From Cercis canadensis (taxonomy: Eukaryota > Streptophyta > Magnoliopsida > Fabales > Fabaceae), in contig QAOA01008138.1 in the NCBI GenBank assembly GCA_003255065.1, positions 381,876-445,875 of the forward strand: 64,000 bases of DNA, read 5' to 3'. Position 1 is the first letter of the stretch, and the number at the start of each line of letters is the position of its first letter. The notes below the pieces were generated by a model. It saw nothing but the letters and a program-made list of their open reading frames with translations. It had not been told where the DNA came from and made no database searches. Positions 34,851-46,335 of this stretch are shown piece after piece. A program made the position numbers and the translations under genes.

Positions 34851-37278
34851 ATGTAGGCAATGTTAGCCAAACCACTATAAAAATCTCATGCTAAACTCTC
34901 TTTCTCCTTACTCTTCTTTAATTCTAAGTTTATTAGCATTTCTGATATTTATATTTCCTTCTATTGTCTGATTATGATATTTTGATTTCTTCTTGCTTAG
35001 TTCTTAAGTGATGTAGCGGATTCATTATTTCTGTTAAATTTTGTTTTATCAGAGAACTAGTTGTTGATGTGAACTATTTCTCGAACAAATCTTTTTGAGA
35101 ACTAATTTATCTTAAATCTTTAAAATCTCTTATTCAACCCTCTCTAGGAATATTTCCTGCAACTTTCAATTTTGTTGGTATTAGAGCTCTGTGCTCATTT
35201 TGTTAGTTTAAATCACCAAGAGCGATCTAGCTTACTATGTTGCAAGTATCATGAACCTTCAGAAAGAATCTCATTCATCTCATAAGCCACCATTCTTTAA
35301 TGGAGAAAACTATCCCTACTGAAAACACCACAAGGAGATGTACCTGGAGTCAATTGATTATTAAGTCTGGCAGATTGTTAGAAACCCAATAAAATGTTGA
35401 ATGAAGTTGCAATTCCAAAAGAAGAACATGAGTTCACACCTGAAGGAAAACTCAAATTCACCCTCAACTCTATGACCATATACAATATTGTTTGTGTTGT
35501 ATTTGGAAAAGAGTATGAGCACATCGCATCTTGTAATATTGCTAAAGAAATGTAGGACAAACTTCAAGCTATTCATGAATGAACTAGCCATGTGAAAGAG
35601 GCCAAGATGGACATCTACTCCATAGAATATGAAATGTTTCATATGGAGCAAGATTAGTCTTTGTAGACCTTCTTTGCTCGATTTCTAAGCGTCATCAATA
35701 GCCTCAAAGGCCTAGGCTGAGTCTACACTTAGAGAGAGCAAGTCAAAAAACTCTTAAGATGTCTATTTGACAAATGGGAATCCAAGGTCAATGTGCTCCT
35801 TCAGTATGTTAAGACCAAATAACTCACTGTAGATCAACTCAGAGGAACATTGGAATCTCAACAGATGTTGTTGTTCCAAAAGAATGCTAGATTGGAAGAT
35901 AGAAAGAAGAGTTTGGCTTTAACTACCACTGCCCTAGAAACTAGTACTTAGGAAGAACTAGTTTCAAGTGAAAAAGATGTGGCTCTTGTCATAAAGAAGG
36001 TTCTCGGATTGATGAAGAAGAGGAAAGAGAAGAAAAGATTCCAATTGAGAGGCACAAAAAATTTCATGAGAGGTAAAAATCACAAAGAACCTATCATCTA
36101 GTATGAGTGCAAAAAGCCAAGACACATGAAACCAGATTGACCAAACCTCAAGAAAATGAAGCATTTCAAAAAGGGTAAGAAGAAAGCCATGATGGAAACC
36201 TGGAGTGACGAAGATTCAACCTTTGATAGTGATGATTATGATGAAGAAAATATTGCTAATTTCTACCTCATGGAAACTAGTGAAAGCAGTGGGGAAAAGC
36301 ATAAGGTAATTAATCTAGATCTTGTACCTCTTCCTACCTTTGATGAACTAAGTCATGCCTTTGATGATTTGTCTTTTGATTATGAAAAAAGGCTTGCTAG
36401 AATTATTGCTCTCAAGAAAATCATAAAGGAACACATTAAAGTGATTGAAGGACTTAAGAAAGATAATTTTGATTCGGTTGAAAAACTAAAAAACTTACAG
36501 CAACAAAATGATGTTCTTAAGAAAAACAGTTGTCTGACTCCTTCTATCCTGAGTGAAAATGACAAGTTGAAAGGAAAGGTGGATGAGTTGTTCAAAGATC
36601 TAGCTAGATTTGTTCAAGGCAGAAATAACTTGAACTCTATGCTAGGGAGACAGAGGATCAACCAAGACAGGGTTGGTTTAGGTTATGTTCAACCTAAAAC
36701 TTCAAAGATTTCAAAAAATCCCTTTGTTAAGGGAACTTGCTTTTACTATGGTTTTGAAGGACATTTTCCTAATACTTGTTCTTATAAACAACTTTGTGCT
36801 GCAAGAAAGATGATGTGAGTACCAAAGGGTACCACTGTTGCTAACATGAAAGGACCCAAAGAAATTTGGGTACCTAAACTTTCTAATCTTCTTGCAAGTT
36901 TGCTATTAAGCCAAGAGTGACTGTTGGTATCTGGATAGTGGCTGCTCTAGACACATGATCGGAGACTATTCCAAGCTTGTCTCAATCAATTTGGAAGACT
37001 TGGGTGTTGTCACTTTTGGTGATAATAGTAAATGTAGAACAGTAAAAATAGGTAAGATAGGTATAACTTCAACTCTCTTCATGGATAATGTTTACTTTGT
37101 TAAAGGCTTGATGTACAATTTACTAAGTATCAATCAATTATGTGATAGAGGTCATAAAATAATTTTTGAAGCTCCTCATTGTATCATTTATGATCGCCAT
37201 TGTGATGACATTTTGTTTGTTGGCCAAAGAAGCTCAAATGTATATACTGTATCCAAAGAGTCTCTTGATTTTGAAAAT

Positions 37279-40200
37279 CACTACAATAAATTTCTCGGAT
37301 TCCAACAGAATTTCTCCGTTGAAATTTTGAATTCTAACAGAATTTGGATCGTTGGTGTGACTGTTGGAATTGCAAATTTTCAATTGAAAGAACTGTAATA
37401 CCAACAGAATTTTAACTTTAGAATTCAGTTTTGAAAAAAAAAATTCCAATAAAAAAATACCGTTGTTCCTAGTTATTATTATTATTATTTTTATTTCTTT
37501 TGGAATTTTTTTAAAAAAAAAACTTATTTAATGATTCCAAATACAAGGAAAGAAACAAGAAAATAGCAAACAAAGCACTGGAAATTATGAGAAAATGAAA
37601 GAATGGGCTCGTTGTTTACCATGAAGCTCCTTAATGGAGAAATTATTATATTTGGTTAATGAAGTGGAGCTTTATATATACATGGTGAATGAGACTTGTA
37701 AGTAGATGATAAATGGAACACAGAGAAAGAAATTCTTATCTATAGTTGACCAAATATATAGAACCCATAATTAAAGACCTTTCTTCCTTTCTAGTCCATG
37801 TCCTTAAGACTTTCTATAAATTGAATGAACTGTATTCCTCAGATTTTTCTTTTTGGGTCAATTTTCCAGATTCTGGGCAACAAATTATGCACATGCTACT
37901 AGATACTTGGGTCTTTGTATGATTCGACTGTGTATTTGTTGTTGATAGCAGTGTGCTTTGATATGATGTCTGAACTCTATTTCCTTTCTTAATTGCTTAA
38001 AGCAATTAGCCTTGCAATCACTTCCCATGCTTCTTACCTATAATTAAGAGACCAAACATGAGGAAAAAATAGACAGAAGCAATTGCTTCATGTCTTTTTG
38101 TGTTAATTATCATTTTAGATCTGAAAAGCAAGTGATTTCTCTTCTTTTTCGAAAATGCAGTTTTTCTTGTGGATGTAAATAAGCCATAAGCTATTGACAT
38201 GGAATCTTAAAATGTAGAAAGTACCTCATAATAGACAATACTATAATCATTGTTAAGGCAATTGTCTATTAGCAATGCACCTCTTAACCTTTTCTTTCAA
38301 ACAAGGAAGATTTCTGTTTAAATGCTTTTCACTAATTCAAGTAAAATAATAAGCACTATGGACGTATATATAAAGAGACAAGTTTGATAGAATAGAAGCA
38401 ACATAATTAATTTCACACAAAATCACAGACTTCACAGCACAAGTATCTCATGATATTTATATAGCTTATACACTAGCACTCTTTGCATGTTACCTGGAAG
38501 AACTGATTCCATACGCCGGTCTTCCCAAGACTCAAAGGATGCTCCCCACGAGGGATTTCTGATCTAGAGAGCAAACATCTACTCTCACATCTTGACTCAT
38601 CAGTGTCACAACTTGTGGAGCTGTACATCCTCCTTGTGATTTCTGACTAACTAGCCATAGAAATACTCAAATAGCCAAATAGATTAAGCAAACATAACAG
38701 TTCATTTGTGTTAAAGTTAAAATTATACATGAATGTATTAACAAAAATACAAGAAAGTTACAATAACACATTAAACATAATACATATACGTGTTAAAGTT
38801 TCCAAATATTCATAAACTGGAAAAAAAAAAAATGAACTTCATATACTTAAGCAATGTGAAGAGCCTTCTCAAGATGCTGAACTTGAATCCACTGTTCTGT
38901 CACAATGTCACCCATACCTTTATAAAGGCTCAGTCTTACCATACATTCTACATAACCAAGAGAAAGCATATAAAGGCAATCCCCATTGACAATTAAAAGT
39001 GCTCTGGACATTGTAATGCCTAAACAGTGAATCAAGTATAAGTAGTTCTTAGCCAATCTGACCTACTCTCAAACACCTCTCTGGTTTTTTTGCTAAAAGA
39101 ATAGTCATTTCCACTCCAGCAAGATTTTCTTTTAGCCTCTTGGACAATAAACATAAGGAATACCTATTAACATTGAGTTAGAAGGTAAAAGAAGTCAGTA
39201 AAAAATTGGAATGCAAAGTTAATCAATAATGGAATGCTAAATAAGATCCAATATTTAAGGTCCAGGTTTAGTGTGTGATCAAATCCTAGAAAGTGTATCA
39301 CATTAGCGAATTATTTGGGACCCTAATAAGACATTGAGCAGACCTTTGAACATCTTAAGACAAAATTTCCTGCCCTAAGTAATTTCAGCAAAAATGCAGA
39401 ATTTTATATTATAAAGCTGATGTCATCAATGAATGTTGATTATCATTGATGCTAGTTCAATAAGGTTTTCAACAAGGCTGAAGTTAATGCAAAGACACTA
39501 AGTCCATTGTTTAAGCTAGATACTGACAAAAGTGACTGCAACAGTATAAGCACAAATGCTAGATACTGTCTTAACTCAATAAAATCATGACACACTTCTG
39601 AACATAAGAAAAATATTGAGAAAAAGAATTTAGTACTCCTGAAATTGTAGAAAGCAGTAGAATTCAAAGATGAATACCAGTATAGGATTACAACTATTTA
39701 ACATTCTGTAGCAGAAAACTTAACATGCAAAGTGAAAAATAAATGCAACTTTCAGAACTTGTCTTTTTCCTTGGTCCTGATTTTGAATATGTATCTGTAG
39801 GAGCTGATACCTGCAAACATAGGAAAACACAGTTTGCCCTTGCAGCTGTCAAATGAAACTAATAAAGCTAAGACAATGGGCAATTCATAACTACCAAATG
39901 AAGAGAAATATAAAGAGAAAATGAAGAAGAAAATTTGAGATTCTCTTGTAGGGAAGACTAATTTAGCTGCCAAATGCCCAAAGAGTCTAAAGAGGTCTTA
40001 TAGTGAGAAAGAAAGACTATTCTTCTAACATCAATAACTCCAAAACTGCCTATGAATGTGCTCCTATCAAGCATTACTTTTTAAGCAAAGAAACGAAATA
40101 CAAATTAGAAGATTAGTCTAAGCTAATATCAACTGAGGATAAAAAAGTGTAAAGTTAAGACCTTGATAAATGAAACTGAGAGCCCCAAACTCAGAAAAAT

Positions 40201-41614
40201 GATAGGGAAGTAACTTTATTGATAACTGGTGTTTTGTTTTGTCACTTCTAAGCTACTTTATTGATAATTATTATCCAAGTTAATTTGCTGGCATATATAT
40301 AGCAATGCCTAGATTTAGTCCCACAAGAATCATTAGCAACAAACGAATAAAGAACTGAGCTACCACTCTTAAGCCTTATGATATTAAAATTGCAGCAATA
40401 CATAAAGAGGAAGATAGCCTTTGAGTTTTGCATGCAATTTCACCTTCGATCAACTTGGTGTGGCATGCAAAATGGCAACTTGTCATAAGAAATACTTCCA
40501 TGTATGTGTGAAGAAATATTTCAAATTTTCATTGTAGTTAGGACTTGTCACGATCACAGGGATATTGCAGTCATCTGTAAAATTTCCACTTGTCCAAAAC
40601 TTAAATGGATAAGAACTCAAAAGGAAAAACGGTTAATGAATACTTCTTCCTTAGCATCCCACAACTGAGTTCTGCAAAAAATCTACACTGATGAAAGTAA
40701 ACTAAACCATATTATCACAGTTGCTACCTCCTTGCTATTAAAATCAGTATCAACATTACAGAGTTACAATACTAACAGATTTTTAAAAAATTACCGCTAC
40801 ACCCAAAAAATTCCATAATCCATCTAAAAAATACTAAAAAATCATAAAACAACCACAAATAACCCATAAATCAAAAGCCCTAAAAAAATTTAACAAAAAA
40901 AAAAATCCACACATCATCAATTTCCCTATCCCATTTTCAGATTCAAGCTAAGCCCTAACCTAAACAACCATGCATCAATCATTCATCCATTTTGTAATCA
41001 TACATTATCACTACTTCTACATACTATCATAACTTTAATCTACTAATTAAAACAAAGTAATTAACACAAGAACTAAAATATAACTGTAGAGAAAGAAAGT
41101 GAATTTCAGATAGAACACCTAGCTAAAGGATTAGAACCAAACCTTGCAACTCTTCACCACTCTTGGACGCTACCCTTGCCACTTGAGTCACCGAAAACAA
41201 CCACAAACAGCCACACTTCAAGTCTTGCAGGTAGAAGGGAATGAGGGAAGAGAGCTCTCGGTGTGAAGGATGAGAAACAAAATGGGGAAAGTGAGAGAAA
41301 AAAACGTTCATGCTGGTCTTGCAAGTATAGGGAAATTATCGTTGGAACTCGGTTCCAGCTCAACAAAATTTGCCCTTTCCGTTATTGAAACGGTGTGTAT
41401 AGGCTTAAAAGGATTCCAACAGTATATTTCGTTGAAATTAAAAAAAAAAAAAAAATTTCCTCTTTCCTATTTGCAAATTCCAACTGTGATTTTAATGAAA
41501 AATTTCAACGATAATGAAATTCTGTTAAAATTTTTTAAAAATGATATCCATTGAAATTTTTAAAAAATTTCAACGGAATAAATTCTGTTGGAAAACATAA
41601 ATTTTCTTGTAGTG
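37279..41614 (-). mobile_element. CACTA transposon, 4.3 kb, carrying a host exon
   Basis: The termini are CACTACAATAAATTTC at 37279 and, complemented, CACTACAAGAAAATTT at 41614. Both continue into CCAACAGAATTT and CCGTTGAAATTTT subterminal repeats. A 3-bp target duplication AAT flanks it (37276-37278, 41615-41617), as expected for CACTA. No transposase frame is seen, so it is non-autonomous. Inside is an exon of a TBC-domain gene (38494-38642, minus strand), with further intron-like AT-rich DNA around it. A 69-codon minus frame at 38847-39056 and a coding-like patch at 41120-41230 are unrecognised and may be other captured pieces. Confidence 0.9.
38494..38642 (-). pseudogene. Captured exon of a TBC-domain Rab GTPase-activating protein
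   Basis: The minus-strand frame has an AG acceptor before 38642 and a GTAAC donor after 38494, with no stop between. It reads EITRRMYSSTSCDTDESRC, then LLSRSEIPRGEHPLSLGKT and GVWNQFFQ. The 'EHPLSLGKTxxWNQFFQ' block is a known conserved stretch in plant TBC1D13-like proteins, which switch off Rab GTPases in membrane traffic. Only this internal exon was found: the neighbouring exons with the catalytic Arg/Gln fingers were not seen. It is therefore a transduplicated piece in the CACTA. Open frame and intact splice borders suggest a fairly recent capture, or one spliced into transcripts. Confidence 0.75.
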
Positions 41615-42690
41615 AATGAGACATGTTTACTTCTCAAAGCAACTATTATTGGTCGTGGCATAGGAGACTTGGTCATGCAAATTTCAAATTAGTTTCATGC
41701 TTTCTAAAAAAGAACTAGTTTCTAGTTTGCCAAAACTAGTTTTCGAAAAAAGATAAGGTTTGTTCTGCTTGCTAGAAAGGGAAACAAACTAATCTTCTTT
41801 CAACTCTAAGAAAGATTTATTAACTTCTAGGCGACTCCAATTGCCGCATATGAATCTCCCACCTACTTTGAGCCTCAATGGCAAGAAATACGGACTAGTT
41901 ATTGTAGATGACTTTTTTAGGTTCACTTGGATACTTTTTCCTAGCACATAAGGATGACACCTTTGTTGTTTTTGAGAAATTTAGTACAAATGTGCAAAAT
42001 GAAAAAGGCTTTGTCATCACCTCAATCAAGAGTGATCATGGTGGAAAGTTTGAAAACAAGTTTGTCAAAAACTTTTGTGAAAATGAAGGCATCCACCATA
42101 ATTTCTCTTGTCCTAGAACCTCTCAACAAAATGGTTTTGTTGAGAGGAAGAATAGGATCCTAGTTGGGATGGACAGAATTATGCTGTGTGAAAATGAATT
42201 ACCAAAATATTTTTGGGCTAAAGCCATGAACATAGCATGCTACATTTTAAATAGATGTTTGATAAGGCCCATTTTGAAGAAAACTCCTTACGAGCTTTGG
42301 AAAAGAAGAAAAGCCAATATGAGTTATTTTCATGTTTTTGCCTGCAAATGTTTTGTTTTGAATAATGACAAAGATCATTTTAGAAAATTTGATGAGGGTA
42401 TATTTTTGGGATATTCTCTATCCAGCAAGGCATATAGAGTGTTTAATAAGAGAACTCTAGTTGTGGAAGAGTAAATGCATGTTGTCATTGATGAATCTAA
42501 CCTTCCCTTGAGTTCAAACACTCTTGAGGAACCAGAACAAGTGCAGGACAACATTAGAATGCCTACCAGAGCAGAAGTCAGCAAGGAGCTTGCACCAGAA
42601 CCAGTTCAGGAAGAAGCTCCATAGCAGAATCTAAAAGACTCACTTCCAAGAGAAACCATAACCTCTAAAAATAATCCAATTATTTCTCTG

Positions 42691-43147
42691 CTGTATAAAT
42701 GTAAAATGTGGTATTGATGCTATGGGAGACTTGCATTTTTTCTTTTTGCTACTCTTCTGCATAATAGTTACTGTTATTACCCCTCTCCTTTTATCTCCCC
42801 TAATTTCATAGTTTGATGACATCTATCCTAGGCTTGAACTTTTTTTTTTTTTTTTTTTTTTTTTTATCCCCTAGGGTAGAGTTTTTTTGGGTTGTTTGCC
42901 CTTTTATATTATATTGAATATTGCTTAGTTTGTTGCAGTGTGGATCAAGAAGATAAGTTGCTCCAATGAAGGCTAGATCAAGAAGATCAATTAATACATG
43001 GAGATGATTGTCTTTTTATTATAATATGTAGACTGATTGAGAAAAACTTACTTTGATAATATTATTGTAACTTTTTTCTTTCCAGCGATTCTCTGAAACT
43101 ATGAAGCGCTTTATATCTAAGTTGTATAGCCTTTTATATCTTGCATC
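42691..43147. other. Spacer with poly-T run
   Basis: Junction between the end of copia D and host-gene fragments. A T-run of about 25 lies at 42840-42865. No gene recognised. The left limit of the host-derived block is somewhere here. Confidence 0.4.
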
Positions 43148-43475
43148 ATCTAATGAAATACACTCTGATGGAATCCATGCATTTTTCCAAGTGGGAGGTG
43201 TTCTTCTTATTGCCATCTGTGAAACAAACAAAGACATTTTATTTTGCAAAGTACGATAATGGACCTCTAACTAATATTACATTATAAGGAACATGCAAAT
43301 TTGAATAACAATGAGCACTAACAGATGTCACATACTTACATGCTAGTCAGAACCAAATGCCACTAATGCATTGCTATTTAAGAGTGACTTAAATAAATAT
43401 GGTTCTTTTTCAGCCCTATCATCGCCAAGCTTTTCCAGCAGAATTAGCATCATCTAGTAAGTGATATGGCTGTTG
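43148..43475 (-). pseudogene. LAF3/YtcJ-type amidohydrolase fragment
   Basis: Two minus-strand exon pieces match plant LAF3-like amidohydrolases, metal-dependent TIM-barrel hydrolases. The first (about 43475-43340) reads QPYHLLDDANSAGK, then after a frame change LGDDRAEKEPYLFKSLL and NALVAFGSD, ending at a GTAAGT donor. The second (43216 to about 43148) follows a CACAG acceptor and reads AIRRTPPTWKNAWIPSECIS, then LDDA. The conserved Trp after FGSD is a TAG stop and there is a frameshift near 43430. Upstream metal-binding exons are absent. Function in the parent family: LAF3 was described in phytochrome-A signalling. This copy cannot work. Confidence 0.75.
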
Positions 43476-43682
43476 ACATTGGTAAGAAGAAAGGATTAAA
43501 ACATCATCTAGTTAGCATCATCAAAGCATACTCTCTTCCTCTTCAACTTCCGATAAGCTTTTGTCACCAGGGTGACATCTTCCAAGTACTTAAAATTAGT
43601 AAAATTTACAATTCCAAACAAAAGCTAACATCTAAATTCTCTTAGACATCAGTATCGCAAATTTTTCCATGCATCCTATTTT

Positions 43683-45003
43683 GTTCATTCTTCCACCCGG
43701 CAAAGGTTTATGGCATTCTCTGCTGTCTTCCAAGCACCCTGCAATTCAAACCCCAAAATAGATAGATAATAAGGTTAATAACACAACTTATACAGCAATT
43801 ATAGCAAGAAACCAACACTGCTAGAAGATAAGTAAATGCTGGTAAAAAATACCATAAGTGCTTGAAGGTGATGGGGATCAAGGAAGCCCTCATATTGAAG
43901 TCCTAAGTGGAGCCGAGAGCAAGAAGGAGTTTGAGGGATTGCTAATACATCAAGCTTGCAAGGGATGGGTCACACATGGCTGGAGGGAGAACATGGGCCG
44001 TGTCATGCCTGACCAAGGCCGTGTCATGTTGTCCGAGAGGCAACATGAGCTGGACAAGGAAGGCACACGGGGGTGTCCATGGCCATGTCTAGGCAACAGA
44101 GATGCTGGAAGAGGAACACGAGTTGGACAAGGAAGGAACACGGGCTTCTCCTTGGCCGTGTCAAGTCACCAAAGACATGCTGGTCACTGGAGGTAGAACA
44201 CGGGCTGGACAAGGAAGGAACATGGGTCATGTCTATGGCCGTGTCGTAGCAACATAAACACTACACGGGCATGAGCACGAGCCGTGTCATAGAAACACGG
44301 GTATGATATGGGAGGAACACAGTCATGTCACGTTGTTAGAAACTTACGCGTTTTAAGTTCTTTTAGGTTATTTACATTAAGCCTTGCTGAATATTTAGCT
44401 ATTTAAGGAGCTGAGGCTTTTATCCTCAAATAACCAATTAACATTTTGATAATAGAAATTGAGAGTTTCTCTCTTGTTCTCTCCATGGAGAGCTTAAGCC
44501 ATCTAGGGGGTCCTAGCATAGTGAAATTGAACCTTATCACTCTCCTTCTCCTAATTTAGAGTGTAGCGGTTTATTCACTTCTCCATCTTGTTCATGTAGG
44601 TTGTTGATTATACAGATTAAGGAGGGTTAGTTAAGCCTTGACTGAAACTAGGTTGCCTAATTTGTTAATCAAAGGTCTTCACATTTACCATTCCATCTTT
44701 GCTTAATTTTCTGTTAGTTCAATCTTCTTGGGATCCTTGGCTGTTTGGATTAGATTGGCTTGATTCTCAACTAGATCCACATCAGAAGAACACCATCAGT
44801 TAGTGGTGATAGAGGGTGCTTGAGGTTGCTAGCATCCCATTCACCACTTCTTCCTTCAGCGCTTTGAAAAGTATACATGCCATAGCCTTGCCTACGGCGT
44901 TCATACCATGCTCCTTCATAACAGTGGCCATTGGCAAAGTGATAGATCCCAAATCCATGTATTTTTTCTCCCAAATACTCTCCAGCATATCTATCTCCAT
45001 CTC
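43683..45003 (-). pseudogene. MORN-repeat protein gene, 3' exons, split by a solo LTR
   Basis: After a TGTAG acceptor, the minus strand from 45003 encodes two 23-residue MORN repeats (YAGEYLGEKIHGFG..., then YEGAWYERRRQGYG...) and GEWDASNLKHPLSPLTDGVL. The exon is cut at 44785 by the solo LTR and ends at 43868-43853 (QALM, then a GT donor). A further exon at 43738-43683, after a TTGCAG acceptor, reads WKTAENAINLCRVEE. This matches the 'RKAAENAINLxRVEEQVN' segment near the C-terminus of plant MORN proteins; a frame change then gives a stop. MORN repeats bind phospholipids or act as scaffolds. Broken by the LTR and a likely 4-base loss. Confidence 0.75.
43869..44784. mobile_element. Solo LTR inside a MORN exon
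   Basis: A 916-bp block with inverted ends TGATGGGGATC and GATCCACATCA, flanked by near-identical 5-bp repeats GAAGG (43864-43868) and GAAGA (44785-44789). It contains many ACACGGGC/GGCCGTGTC words (43990-44320), a TATA-like region near 44400 and no coding domain, so it is a solo LTR left by LTR-LTR recombination. Superfamily uncertain; the GGCCGTGT words are more usual in gypsy-type LTRs. Confidence 0.75.
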
Positions 45004-45891
45004 TACAGCACAATCAAAACAAAGTCAATTTTTCTAGTAAAAATAACTTCAATCCAGAACTGATTATACTCGTAATCCCTCTCATGTAATTATTTTGCCA
45101 TGAAATTTTTACAGCAATGGTAGTAAAATTACAATGCTCATCAATAAGGACTTGAAGAAACCAATTTATCATTCAATTCCTCAAACCATGTGATATCTTC
45201 ATAAAAGACAGATCAATCAATTTAGTAACTAAGACAACCAAATCTGGGACAACTTCAATGCTTGATTCATTTCTAGAGGACCACAAAATAATTGGAAGTT
45301 GGTAACAAGTTCAACATAGCTATTCAAGAAGAAAGTGAAGTAACACAGAGTTGCAGCAGTTTGCATATTTCAATAAATCACTAACTAAAAAATGAACAAT
45401 GCCAAGAGATTCAAAGAAAACAAAACTGGCAAGAAAATTTAGATATTCAAAGAAAGTCGCTATCATTGGGGCAAGCCCACTACAGATTCAACCATATTAC
45501 ATCAGATAATCGATCAAATCATGGACAACGAAATCCACTATTGTATTAGTCAAGGTCTGTTCCAAAATTGTAAAATCTTCAAAAAATAAAGATTGAAATT
45601 TATTACTGGCATCACAAGAAGTTTTCGAATCAATGTAGATGAGAAATCAAATTCTCACCCTTTTGCGGCTATCAAGAAATATTTTCCTGCTAACAATCCT
45701 ATTTTTCTCTACCAAATCCGATTCAGAAAGGCATAAAATTATGGCTCAATGGTGCGAGTGCAATTGCTTATGAACCAAATGTTGAAACCATTCATTCCAA
45801 AGCTTATGAACCAAAATTTTCAATCACTCATGCACAATTAAGAATTAGAAACCCCCAAACCCCCTTTCCCCAATCAACAACAGAAACTCAC
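45004..45891. other. Intron-like sequence upstream of the MORN exon
   Basis: AT-rich minus-strand intron-like DNA between the possible first exon and the MORN-repeat exon. One candidate exon near 45660-45735 is described with the first exon; nothing else is recognised. Confidence 0.35.
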
Positions 45892-45956
45892 CTAAAATGG
45901 TAAGCACTAAAGTTCATGCTTGAAGCCGTACTTAAACTCAATATAGCAGCTACCAT
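45892..45956 (-). pseudogene. Possible first exon of the MORN gene
   Basis: An ATG at 45956 opens MVAAILSLSTASSMNFSAYH and ends at a consensus donor (TTTTAG/GTGAGT) at 45892. Ser/Ala/Thr-rich with no acidic residues, it looks like a plastid or mitochondrial transit peptide start. A further candidate exon lies near 45660-45735 (LVEKNRIVSRKIFLDSRK before GTGAGA). Linking these to the MORN exons is inferred from strand and order only. Confidence 0.4.
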
Positions 45957-46063
45957 CGGAGCAAGTCTAAACTCCTACATTTGAAACTTGTAATTTTAGG
46001 AATGAAAATTAGATTTTATCTTTGATAAAGATTGAATGGCAATGGAGTGGCTAAGTTGAATTT

Positions 46064-46335
46064 TGTGTATGAGAAGGAAAACAGAGAAGGAAAGTGCAGA
46101 GAATTCAAGATGTTCTGCTCATTATTTTCGAATAAAAGGGTGCCTACTTATAGGCTTACAAGCAACGGAAAGAAAGAAAAATAATCTCAATTGAATGTAG
46201 ATTTAGTGCAAGAACCAACTAACTTATTTGACTAAATACAATCAGTAACTTAATGAACAAAGTAACTGAATTTAGACTAAGTCAAAAAGACCAAGTCACA
46301 TTGCACGTGTTGCAACTTTTAATCAACCTTCAACA
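46064..46335 (-). repeat. Left LTR (3' LTR) of copia element C
   Basis: It matches 50316-50601 along its whole length except that the outermost part is about 14 bp shorter. Confidence 0.85.

Larger units (their letters stand above)
34861..42690 (+). mobile_element. Copia element D (SIRE-like), split by a CACTA transposon
   Basis: A 5' LTR of about 308 bp (34861-35168) is followed by the primer site TTGGTATTAGAGC at 35175-35187, matching initiator-Met tRNA. Gag spans about 35250-36830 with a degenerate zinc knuckle near 36740. Protease-like sequence follows near 36910-36960. The pre-integrase region is split by the CACTA at 37279-41614 and resumes at 41618; the integrase core lies at about 41860-42475 (QNGFVERKNR). 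RT, RNase H and the 3' LTR are missing beyond about 42690. Many breaks, a fossil. Confidence 0.85.

Noticed and set aside
37234-37449. Frames crossing from copia into the CACTA end
   Set aside because: They run across the transposon junction at 37279 and have no meaning as genes.
42691-46063. Helitron as the vehicle for the MORN and amidohydrolase fragments
   Set aside because: The cargo pattern fits, but I could not find TC/CTRR ends or the 3' hairpin, so I left it as a hypothesis in the findings only.
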